Positions 10,457 to 20,539 of a stretch of DNA of 43,429 nt are shown here, piece by piece; position 1 is the stretch's first letter; the number at the start of each line of letters is the position of its first letter. The stretch is from Chara braunii (lineage: Eukaryota; Streptophyta; Charophyceae; Charales; Characeae): assembly GCA_003427395.1 (NCBI GenBank), contig BFEA01000351.1:1501798-1545226 (forward strand), in the 5' to 3' direction. The notes under the pieces were generated by a model. It had not been told where the DNA came from, did no database searches, and was given only the letters and a program-made list of their open reading frames with translations. Made by a program: the position numbers and the translations under genes.

Positions 10457-11293
10457 CTACGTTGCATAACGTACACATACGAGACCTTTCCGTACGAAAC
10501 GTACAGGTAATATATGTACGACATCTGTACTGAAACCTGTCAGGGAACTTGTACGTCTTATACGCCCCCGTACGAAAAAGCAAAAAAAAGTAGGCTGTTT
10601 TTTGGGGCGCCCGGACACCAAACTTATGCCTGGGTACACGCCCGGGTGCCCGGCCAAGCATGACCTCGGGCAGGGTTCCGCGCAGCCCCAGCGCCCCCCC
10701 CAAAAAAAAAAAAAAATCAAAAACTTATGAAAAAAAAAAATGTTGTGTAGAATTGCAATACAAATGACTTTTGGCTGAGCGTCACATTAAAATTCTTCCT
10801 AGAATGGGAGATAACAAAGAAAATAACAGAATCACACTAAGGCACCCAATTTTAAACCCCTTTAGCCCCTTTCGAACTAATTTATACCCCGCTCACCCCC
10901 ACCTTGATAGCCAATTCGCAAAAACAGAAATGGGCCCGGATTTGGAGTCGTCTAGAAGAGAGGAGGGAAAAAAAAAAAAAACTTTTTTTTTTCACGCCCA
11001 GGTACCTCGGGCGTCACGCTCGGGTGCCCAGCCGGGCGTGATAATCTTCCTAAAAAAAAGAAGTCTCATCAAAAAAATCCGAAAAACAAAATATGTGATG
11101 CAACAACACAAAATAAGCAACATTTGGCTGAGCATCATCTTCAGATTCTTATTAAAATTGGAGAAAAAAAAAATACCGGATTAAAAAAGAAAAAACAAAA
11201 AGGCTCGTACGTGGCCACTAGCGTACGAGTAACGTACGAGTACAAGAGTACGAATCCGTACTCGTACGAGAGTGCGTACAAATGGCAACGCGG
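10457..11293. mobile_element. Element C: family member with CGTACG arms, perfect 8-bp TSD, carrying nested element E
   Basis: GCATCAAG occurs at 10449-10456 and 11294-11301, exactly outside the ends. This is a perfect 8-bp duplication that is not low-complexity. The ends are CTACGTTGC and, inward from the right, CCGCGTTGC (7 of 9). Arms at 10466-10580 and 11206-11285 are rich in GTACG words and align closely with the arms of element B. Core sequence at about 11088-11165 (CAACATTTGGCTGAGCATC) also aligns with B. Compared with B, C has an extra block of about 460 bases (10591-11052), annotated as element E. Confidence 0.9.
10591..11052. mobile_element. Element E: family member nested in C, with GCCCGGGC-type arms
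   Basis: This block is absent from the otherwise collinear element B. AAAAAAAG flanks it (10583-10590 and 11053-11060), which suits an 8-bp duplication, but the sequence is low-complexity so the boundary could shift by a base. The ends start TAGG on both sides read inward. The arms carry GCCCGGGTGCCCGGC and GGGCGTCACGC-type words and no CGTACG. Its core (about 10740-10815, TTTTGGCTGAGCGTCAC ... ATTCTT) aligns with the core of B and C. It therefore appears to be a relative with different arm words that jumped into C. It also holds the repeat found at 1-110. Confidence 0.65.
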
Positions 11294-11659
11294 GCATCAA
11301 GACTATGTGGGGATTCTACCCACCGATTGAGGGAGCTATGTCGGAACTCAGAAGGAGTTCTGGAAGTAGGGAACTGAGAGGTAAACCTTCATCGCCTTCT
11401 ATAAACTCAGTTCTAACCCATACTTGTACATCCTTCTATGTTTTGACAGAATATGCTGCATGCATCTCATATTTTGACTTTACGTTTGACGTTCAGGATA
11501 TGAATCAAACTTAAGTAAGGGGATGCATGTGCAATTTCAATTTTACTTTTGTTGTTTTGCCTGAAAATCAGATTATGAAATTTAAAGGGTTTGCATCAAG
11601 GGGAAGGCGGAAGAAAGGTGGTTTCGTTTGTGTCTGACTGGGTCAACCAAAGACTGCGC

Positions 11660-12442
11660 AATGTTTCATAAGTTTGGAATGCTCAATGCTATATTTATAT
11701 TGATTGCTTGGAGAACCACATAGGTTTCTATTAGTTTGGATGGTCTGGTTGCTCTGACTTTTGAGGGTTGCATTTGTTTGTTTTTTAGGGACCAAGTAAA
11801 CTTTCATAAGTTTTGATGACTTAGTTGCCTTGTTTTATTTGGGGTTTCTGATGTTTATTGATTTATGAAAGAAGGGGTTGAACACTTGTTCAATAATGTT
11901 TTATTTGGGGTTTCTGATGTTTATTGATTTCTGAAAGAAGGGGTTGAACACTTGTTCCATAAGTTTTGATGACTTTAACTTTTTCTTGCTTATTCGGGAA
12001 GGATCGGACGAAGGACTGAACATGTTTTCATAAGTTTGGATGATCTGGTTTAGAGCCACGCACATGCTGAAACTAGAGGGGTAAAATTGTCTATATCCTC
12101 ATACTATTTAAATTATGAACAAGCTAGTCAGACATTGTTCCATAAGTTTGGATGGTCTGAATACAACTTATCACAAACTTAAGAGAGTATTAATTAGAAA
12201 TAAACTTATGGTAAGAAGGGGCAGGTTGAACCTTGTTTCTAAGTTGAACGGTTCTGTCATATGCCGCCTTAAAAGATTAAGTGCAGACAATTATATATAA
12301 CTTGATATTTTAAATAGTTAAGGGCGACTAGGTTGGACAACCTAGTCACATGCCAAAGGAAGAGAAAAGTTGTGGTGCCTTGTGTTTGTGTATATCCAAC
12401 AGTCGAGCTAGACATGTTTCCATAAGTTTAGATGGTCTAGCT
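11660..12442 (+). repeat. Seven scattered copies of a TTCCATAAGTTTGGATGG motif
   Basis: Variants of this motif occur near 11664, 11724, 11805, 11955, 12025, 12136 and 12415, often followed by TCTGGTT or GACTT. Spacing is irregular (about 60-280 bases). Two of the copies lie next to a 66-bp tandem duplication (11832-11897 and 11898-11963). This looks like an old, decayed tandem array, possibly subrepeats of the LTR-like region that ends at 14959. Confidence 0.65.
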
Positions 12443-12734
12443 TTACGCCCTGTGTAAGCTGGATATAAATGACAAATCCTTGAAAAATTATGAACTACTG
12501 TTTGACAAGGTTTATCCTTGGGATTGGTGAGAGTACTTAACATTATGACTTTGACCTTGCATGTGGTTGAGTGAGATCACTACTTGGTCTGAGTTTCAGT
12601 TTGGTAGGAGGTCGCTTTAGTTGCTCGACACGTGTTAGAACTATAAAAGTTTAGGAGTTAGTTCGATTTTTGCATTTTCTAAGCTAACTTTTTTTACCTA
12701 GGTCAATTGTCGTATTTTCTGGGATAATTTTTTA

Positions 12735-13270
12735 TACTTGACTTTGTATAAATCTTGGAAAGGTACTTCTCCTACAGGAAGTGCTGCAGAAATTTCTACA
12801 AAACCAAGGATTTTGTTTATATCTGACTTAGTAAGAATCTTAAAAGCATCCCTTTTTAAGACAAGTGCTGCCCAAATTTTTACTAATTCATGGAGTTAGA
12901 CAATATTTGACTTTGGAAAGTTAATATTATTTTCAGGTTTTGAACTTAGCTTTATATAAATTTTGGAAAGTTACTTTCTCTACGGGAAGGGCTGCCGAAA
13001 TTTTTACAAATCTAAGGAGTTAGTTAAATTTTGTCTTGAAAAATCTTATGTTTGAGTTCATATCTGATTTAGTATAAAGCTGAGAAGTCTACTTTTTTAA
13101 AGGAGATATTGTGTAAATTTTTATGAATTAAGGGAGTTTGACAAAATATGACTTTTTTAAGTTGAAGATTATTCTCGTTTTCCTATTTGAGTTAATAGAA
13201 ATGATAAAAATACACTTTTCCTATGGGAAGTGCTGCTGAAATTTTCTTAGTTTGAAGGAGTTAGATTATA
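12735..13270 (+). repeat. Five diverged units of an approximately 120-bp repeat
   Basis: A GAAGTGCTGCNGAAAT-type landmark recurs near 12779, 12861, 12984, 13101 and 13225, so spacing is 82-124 bases. Each is followed by a TTTTTACNAAT stretch and AAGGAGTTAG. The units are strongly diverged, and I cannot see coding potential. Confidence 0.65.
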
Positions 13271-14961
13271 TTTTGACAGATGGCGATACCGACGACCCAC
13301 CTTGAACAGGGGGGATTCTGCCAAAGGTTTGCCTTACTGTGGGCACTTGCGTAAAGGTAGATCTAGACTTTGTTATCATGAGAATCTGGAGTGACAATGT
13401 GCTATGGAGATTTATTTCGCATGCATTGATAGTTTATCCTTGGGCGTTGACCTGTTTTGTGTCACAAGCCTTTTTTTGACATTTTGATTCAGGATTGGGA
13501 CTAGATTCAACTTGATCCCACGAGGATCATCTTCTGTTATCATTGATAACAGGTCGGTTGCCGATTCGTCGGTTTACGACTTGACTCCGATCCACTCTTT
13601 GCCACCCAACCTAAAGACTTTAGCCACGTGGTTTGAATTGTTTTCTTGAGTTTTAACTCAGACTTTATTGAATGGCAATTTTAACAAAGATAATGAGTAT
13701 TTTATTTTGAGGAGTTGCACAAAGAGTGAGGCTTGTATGACTAAAACATGGGGTGTGAGCACATAGAATGGTTGAAGTTGACCCTGTGTAGTGTATGGAC
13801 CTTTGGTTGAACCTTTGATGTCATTGCAGGTATGTTTGTGGTTCAGACTCTGAATGTGACTGCTTACGATTACATACATATATCGTTGAAGGGAGTCTCA
13901 ATGTGACTGTGAGAAGTGATCGTCTCATATTATATACTTCTTTTACATATGTACACACATATGCCTTGCGTTTTTGTGCTGCTTACTGCGACTTTGCGTA
14001 AGGGTTAAACAAATTATGCTTTGAGAGAAAAGGGAGATCCTCTTTTATCCTTTGCGTTTTATAGTTTTTATAGTTGGACGTTGGAGTCCGTGGCGACCGT
14101 CAAAGTCAAACCCCTTGATTTCTCTCTAGGCCCAGGATGATGGAGCTTGTTTCCAAGGTCTCGAGAGACGGGTGCCACCACAGGTATGAACCGCCCACTC
14201 AGCAGAAGAGGGTGTGGTGATCAACCGCGTTGACGATTGTTTAGCATCGAAAGATTAACCCCTCAATACGCATGTCAACCGACACTTGAGTGTCGAATGC
14301 GACCCTCGAGATTAACGAGGACCTCATGATTATGGGTACTACATAGTACGGCATCATTGTGACTGCTTGCGTAAACTTGCATTGCTAGTCGATATGAGAA
14401 GGTCCTGCGTCCGCGCGGTTTTATACTAAGTCTCACGCGCGTCACCTAACCGATTTCTGTATCAGAAGGTTATGGGTTGGACACTAAATGGACTAGGAGT
14501 GTTTTGTTTCATATGTGTTTTTAATTTTATGTTTTAAAGAGTGGTCTAACACGTGTTGAGTGGGATGTGTCCTAGTCGACCGACGACGAGTCGCGCTTGG
14601 GACTTTATCGGTTTGTGTGCGGGTCCGATAGAGTTGTGGGACGCCGTGTACCCCCTATGCTACAACGTACGAGAAACACCGTCGGCTGACCCACCTCTAC
14701 GATTCCAACTGATTAACTTTCGTACTGTGAATTTGTAGCTCGGCAGGGACACGCCCAGCGAAGGGAGGTGACAGTTCCCGCAGGTGGAAGAAAGTTGTAG
14801 CTCGTGTAGGCCCTATCGTTTCGTAGGGGCTCGAGAGAGGTATGGCTGGCGCACTCGGCCGAAGTGGTCGAGGAAACTCCATTAGTATCGCGAGATGACC
14901 AACTCCCGAGTGACGTGGCCGTGAGGGTCCCGCCCTGCGCGGGACCGGTGCACTCGACAAG
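13271..14961 (+). mobile_element. LTR-like sequence upstream of a primer-binding site
   Basis: The segment ends ACTCGACA at 14959, followed by two bases and a tRNA-Asp-like primer-binding site. That is the standard junction of a 5' LTR ending in CA. The left limit of the LTR is not visible, because no second copy was recognised in the window. It includes a perfect eight-base-pair hairpin (CTGTTATC, loop ATT, GATAACAG) at 13534-13552. Confidence 0.4.
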
Positions 14962-14979
14962 TGGCGTCATTGCCGGGGA
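14962..14979 (+). promoter_or_regulatory. Primer-binding site matching the 3' end of tRNA-Asp
   Basis: The site reads TGGCGTCATTGCCGGGGA. The plant LTR-retrotransposon site complementary to the 3' end of tRNA-Asp is TGGCGCCGTTGCCGGGGA, so 16 of 18 bases agree. It starts with TGG, two bases after a CA dinucleotide that would end the LTR. The comparison with tRNA-Asp uses established knowledge; the alignment was made by eye. Confidence 0.65.
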
Positions 14980-17900
14980 TGGCGTTTGCCTACCATTGTC
15001 CCTGGTGGAACGACATTCGGGTTTTGAAAACTAGGCAAAGTGAGAAGTCTTCCTTTAGGCCTATATCGCTAATTACATGATACCTTGACTATTGATTGGT
15101 GACATCTTAAAACTATGACGTTCTTGGAGATCGAGCTTATGTTAGAGACAGGCTGGTGATTAAGGGAATACAATATTTTTTGTCTATTGATCGGATTGGT
15201 GTATTAAAGATAGAATGGTTAATTGCAGGCGGTACTGGATAAAGTGCGAGTGAGGGTTGATTGTGTAAGTTGGTTTTATTTGATGCACTGTGGGTGACAT
15301 AAGAGCGATAAGCACAATGATTATGTACTCACGTACTCTGACTAGTGTGATGGTAGTTAGAGTTAGTACCAATTTTTAACCCTGATAGTTGACGGGTTTG
15401 GGCGATGCTTTGCATGTTTGATACGACTAAGGTAGGGTGAGGTAGTATCAATATGGTTAAGCATGTTATTGTGGAAGTTAGTCCCACATGATTCCTATTA
15501 TCGCAGTAGGAGTTATCTGAGTGGTTATGACAACAACGTGATACGTTCGCATTCCTTTGAAAAAAATTTAAGATTAGGGATCCTCTCCTAGGTATTATGC
15601 TGGAAGTCGTCATTGCACTTCGAGGAGAGTTGGGCTAAAGACGCTGAAAATCTTTTATGAGCATGGATTGGGATCCTTGAGTCTGGGTTCTAAGCGGTTG
15701 TTCGAAATTCGAATTATATAGCCATGGAAGAGTGAGGTCTGCCTCGCTCAATGTGTTTGAACTAGGCATATAAGGAAGCAGGTATATGCAGTGAACATCG
15801 CGTTATGACCTCAATAGGAAAGGACTATTGGAAGTACTAGATCTGCATGACACCTTCTCTGCAAAAAAAAAAATTTGATCTTAGAGGGAGGTCATAGTAA
15901 AAGTGAAGGAGGTTAACAATCGACCATCCTTCTTACTTTCGATAAGGCGATGGGATGTAGGTGATGTTAGGCCTCTGCTTGAACCCTTTCTGGTTTGGAC
16001 CATCCACTTGAATCTATGAAATTGAAGCTAAGGACTTAAGACTATTTTCCTTATGACAATTCTTTTGCGTTATATGTTGAACTCATCTATATACGTCAGA
16101 TCTTATTTAAGTAAGTTTGTTTAATGTCCATTTATGTAAGGCTATATGGTGAATGTTATTTTATCTAATAGTTATCGTGTTCAGGAATATTCATATGGAC
16201 TACTTACCTAAGGTATCTATTTGAATTTACCAGTCTGCAATGATTTATATGAGTCTCTCAAGTCCAGTTATCAACTTATGACTATCTATTAAGTTTATGC
16301 GTTCGAATTGCTCTTCAAAGAGGGGTAAAGACTTTGCGCAAAATCCACGTCTGATGCGGATTCAGGGTGAATGGAGTGACCAACTCCTTGGGATAGGACA
16401 TTTTCTCATGGAGTGGTTGATGTGTGAACGTCTACCCCAGGAGGGTTGCAATCCTATGATATTGTTCCCCTAAAAAGATAACTTTGAAGGAGTTATAATT
16501 TTTTCTTGTAAGTAGTAGTGAAACCGACGCCGGAACTATGTTCGTGGTCTGTAGTGGGGTGTTGTTGTTTAATCCTCTGTAATAAAATGACTATACTACT
16601 ATTGAATAAGAGAAAGTGTTTGAGCTTTGTCAGACTATGGTCTATGAGGGAAACAACTACTACATGTTGCACAGAGGTAGGAGGTGAATCCCCAACGATT
16701 TTTGTGTCAAGTAGGTTGACCAGCACAAGACGAGACAGTACAACCCGAAGCGTGTATGGTGAGGTTATTTACCTAGGTTGTTTATCTTGTCGGCAAGGGT
16801 CTGCAAGGAGCAGGTGCTAGAATCGGAAGGAGAAGCATTGAGGCTTGATCCTTGAGCGCGGCTCAGAGATTTCAAATGCTATCCATTCTGGAAAGGATTA
16901 TACTGCCTCTTTGCACAGTATACTTTTGTCAAAGTTGGGGAGTGCACTGTGGTCTTTTCATTATTATTATGTCTGAGAGTGCTTATTGTTGGCGACCTCA
17001 TTTTTTTTATCATGACGTGCCTATCATGTGATATACCTGTTGATATAAGCTTATTATTGCAACATATTTTTTATATGCTTCTGGTTAATTGCCTAGCTTG
17101 TGAATAATATATTTAATTTTTATGAGTATTATTGAATGTCGATTATTAAGGTAACATCAGTTTCCATGGGTAACTACTACGGTGAATCTTGATGTTCATA
17201 AGCGTATTATTATTATGGTATATTACCTTTATTGTCATTTTTCTAAGTTGGGTGGTCGTAAACATTGGAAAGGATGAATTTTAATAAAAAGGTAGCTTGG
17301 AGCTAAGGCTTCAAGAGTAGGGAGTGTAAAAGAAGATTGTCAACATAATGATGGAAGACGTATGTTGGACGTTTTTCTGTGATGGGTAGAACCCAGACAA
17401 GAGCGAAGGCAACCTAGGATGCCTTATGCTAAAGAAGATCCTAATATGGCAGTACCAGTTAAAAAGGAAGATGAACTCAATATATCCTTGTCGAGACGAG
17501 TCAAGGAAGAAGAATATATCTCTTCCTGGTGGGGTATATTGATAGACAAAGGTATCTTCGTCTGGACTGAATCTGGATTTGACAATGATCAGGGTTGTGC
17601 GATCGTGAGGGTAACGTTATACGTCTCCTCCTCATTCTGGGTCAAGCATGGGGTCGAGTTGACGCTTGATCATTAGAGTGTGCTTGCGAGGCCTTTGCGG
17701 ATAGCTGAGGGAGCTGCGACAAATGGCAAGAAGAAGGGTCCATGAAGAAGAAGAGCAGGTGGTGATCCATGTAAAGGTCAAGCGCGCCGAAGAGTTTGGG
17801 TTTCCTTCAACAACATTACGAATCGTTCTGCCCGAATTTATCATAAAGAAGTGTTTTGGGGGACAAACGAAGATAGAGGCTGCAACAGAAGCTGCTTTGA

Positions 17901-18841
17901 TGGCGCGAGAATGAGGGTATGAGCGTTAAACGTGCGAAATGATATATGGTTTGTACCTAGACCTAAGTTTTTTACCCCCTAGTCAAAGGATGAGGGACCT
18001 GATCAATGTAGTTAATGGATATGCTAGTTTCCATGATCCGGATGAAGGAGTTAAAGATTGGGATGAAGTTCGGACAGCAACTGTGTCCCACTTTTTCTAG
18101 TCGGATCTCTTTGAGTGACCAGAAAGCCAACAGGCTGTCACATAGGATTTCAGATGATGTTTGCAATAAATAAAATAAATTAATTAAAGCAAATTCCTTC
18201 TTGTTGTGTGCGTCCGGCTTCGAGGGAGACCCTTAAATTGCGGTCTTCGCCGGTCCCCGGTCTTAAGAATCTTTTATTTTGATTCGGAACAGCAAAAAAT
18301 CATGCAAATATTAATCATAAAATTCTGGTATGTCATGCATGCATCAATTTTTCCAATTTTCTAATTTGAGAACTGTGATAGGATCATCTGATGATCATCA
18401 AACAAAGGCAGAGTAGACGACGCAAGACTGACTGACTTGAGCAAAGACAATGATAAGTGAGGGAAGAATGAAAAGTTGAAAACTCATAATAGTCTCAGAA
18501 AGTACACATGAAGGGAGCATGGTCAACACTAGTCAAGAGTCCTCACTCATCCCTCTGGGTCATACACTTAATCTCTCATTTTGTTGTATGTTTCTTGTGC
18601 CTCAGACCAAGTTCTCGTACTTTTTGAGGTTGCTTTCTCGGAATATAAAGCCACCTAAAACCTGCAAGATCTTAGCACTTCCATCTGAGTCCTATGATAC
18701 GGAAGTCAACCAAAGAATACAACTCCTCTCATGGAGTAGGAAAATATGGTTGAGAGAAAATCCCTTGTCTGAGATGTCGGAACTCTGATGGTTCGGTCAC
18801 CGCCTCATAATCAATCACTGCAGGAAAAATGTACCTCTTGG
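14980..18841. other. Probable interior of an LTR element with almost no coding signal
   Basis: After the primer-binding site there are nearly 4 kb with no frame above 100 codons. Short acidic frames at 17419-17676 and 17723-17914 (plus strand) share no family motif that I recognise. A gag-pol would be expected here in an autonomous element and is absent. This is therefore either a non-autonomous large element or one decayed beyond recognition by eye. Confidence 0.35.
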
Positions 18842-19270
18842 CTAAATCAACCAGGTCACTCCAGCAAGAGTCGTTAGTGGGAGTAAAGGGAATTGGAGGC
18901 CTGTGTAAAGCTTGGGCCCAAGACTACGAATCAGTTTGGTATCGCTCTCATCAAGCTCCCTTTCTCTCTCCTCAAGGTACCTGACTGCCGAAACCCAGAC
19001 TGAATCAAAATGCTCATGAGTCTCCCCGCCTTTCTTCAGATAGGGTCTCCAATCATGAATGATACCCTCTGCGAATTCAGTATAAACTACAAAGATAGAT
19101 AGTTCACCTTGCCTGAAGCCAGTTGCACTGATGTACCGATGCAGAAAGGCATCTTTGAAAGCGATTCGATTGAGATTAACCAGGACAGTCCCCTGAACTG
19201 AGAACAACTGAACCGTACTCATGTGCAGAAGTGGGTGTTGAAACTGACCTGTGTCTTTCGGTGAGATCAC
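18842..19270 (-). CDS. Unidentified 142-codon open frame
   Basis: This is the cleanest unassigned frame in the middle of the window. Its amino-acid composition looks protein-like: a hydrophobic N-terminal half with a VQGTVLVNLNRIAF stretch, an acidic middle containing YLEERERELDESD, and a hydrophobic C-terminus. I recognise no domain. It begins at ATG on the minus strand and ends at a stop at 18842. It could be a decayed retroelement gag piece, a host exon or chance. It lies downstream of the primer-binding site but in the opposite orientation, so it does not belong to that element as drawn. Confidence 0.3.
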   Translation of the reverse strand: MISPKDTGQFQHPLLHMSTVQLFSVQGTVLVNLNRIAFKDAFLHRYISATGFRQGELSIFVVYTEFAEGIIHDWRPYLKKGGETHEHFDSVWVSAVRYLEERERELDESDTKLIRSLGPKLYTGLQFPLLPLTTLAGVTWLI

Positions 19271-19405
19271 TATCTGATTGATGCTGATCTCTGACGCAGA
19301 TAAGAATGTTCGAGCATTGATCGGTTCTGATTAAGGGTCTCAGATAACCCGGATATCCGAGTGTTGATTAAGTACTGATTGAATGTTGGATTGAATGATC
19401 CTCAA

Positions 19406-19487
19406 ATACTGATTGGGCGCTTGATTGAATATTGGTTGGATACTAATTGAGCGCTTGATGGAATGTTGCTTGGATACTGATTGAGAG
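19406..19487 (+). repeat. 34-bp tandem repeat, about 2.5 units
   Basis: ATACTGATTGGGCGCTTGAT begins at 19406, with near-copies at 19440 and 19474, an exact 34-base period. Weaker TGATTGAATG echoes precede it from 19360. Confidence 0.8.
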
Positions 19488-19569
19488 TGTTTTTTTTTTG
19501 TGTCCGGTCTCCGAAAATTGTCATGTGATCTCCACTTTTTCAGTTCGCCTTTTGTTGTATTACGTTAGG

Positions 19570-20531
19570 CAGGGTTGTCGAGTCCCGGCCTTGGGGCCCC
19601 GGCGGGGGTGTGGGGGTTCGGGGGTGGGCACCCCTTACCCCGACTCTGGAAGCCCCCCCCCCCCAAAAGAAAAAACAAAACAACCCCCCAAAAAAAAAAA
19701 ATACAGGGGGGTGCGCAACAGCAGCCTGCACCCCCTGGGCCGAATTGCAAGAATGCAGTTTTGGCCCCACCTCGGGGCCCCCTCGGGGCTACACCCACCC
19801 GTGGTGAGCGGTGGCCCTGGGCGTGGGGCTGGGGGCGGGGCAGAGCGGGGTGAGNNNNNNNNNNNNNNNNNNNNNNNNNNNNNNNNNNNNNNNNNNNNNN
19901 NNNNNNNNNNNNNNNNNNNNNNNNNNNNNNNNNNNNNNNNNNNNNNNNNNNNNNNNNNNNNNNNNNNNNNNNNNNNNNNNNNNNNNNNNNNNNNNNNNNN
20001 NNNNNNNNNNNNNNNNNNNNNNNNNNNNNNNNNNNNNNNNNNNNNNNNNNNNNNNNNNNNNNNNNNNNNNNNNNNNNNNNNNNNNNNNNNNNNNNNNNNN
20101 NNNNNNNNNNNNNNNNNNNNNNNNNNNNNNNNNNNNNNNNNNNNNNNNNNNNNNNNNNNNNNNNNNNNNNNNNNNNNNNNNNNNNNNNNNNNNNNNNNNN
20201 NNNNNNNNNNNNNNNNNNNNNNNNNNNNNNNNNNNNNNNNNNNNNNNNNNNNNNNNNNNNNNNNNNNNNNNNNNNNNNNNNNNNNNNNNNNNNNNNNNNN
20301 NNNNNNNNNNNNNNNNNNNNNNNNNNNNNNNNNNNNNNNNNNNNNNNNNNNNNNNNNNNNNNNNNNNNNNNNNNNNNNNNNNNNNNNNNNNNNNNNNNNN
20401 NNNNNNNNNNNGGGTGAGGGGGTGGCGGGGGTGGGGGTGCGCAGTGTGGGGGCGGGGGAACGGGGCGGTGGGCGGTGGTGCGGGGGTGAAATGCCGACTT
20501 GGGCCCTGGGGATCCTCGCGTGACAACACTG
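19570..20531. mobile_element. Element F: GC-rich inverted-repeat element containing the assembly gap
   Basis: The ends are CAGGGTTGTC and, inward from the right, CAGTGTTGTC (9 of 10). The start resembles the CAGGGTTGCC end of element A. The flanks ACGTTAGG (19562-19569) and ACGCTACC (20532-20539) agree at only 5 of 8 positions, so the target duplication is eroded or doubtful. The visible arms are full of GGGGCC/GGCCCC and GGGGTG words. The interior core cannot be compared because most of it is unsequenced. Confidence 0.6.
19855..20411. other. Assembly gap (557 N)
   Basis: The run of N lies within element F, between two G-rich stretches. The open frames that span it are artefacts of reading N as open. 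Confidence 1.
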
Positions 20532-20539
20532 ACGCTACC

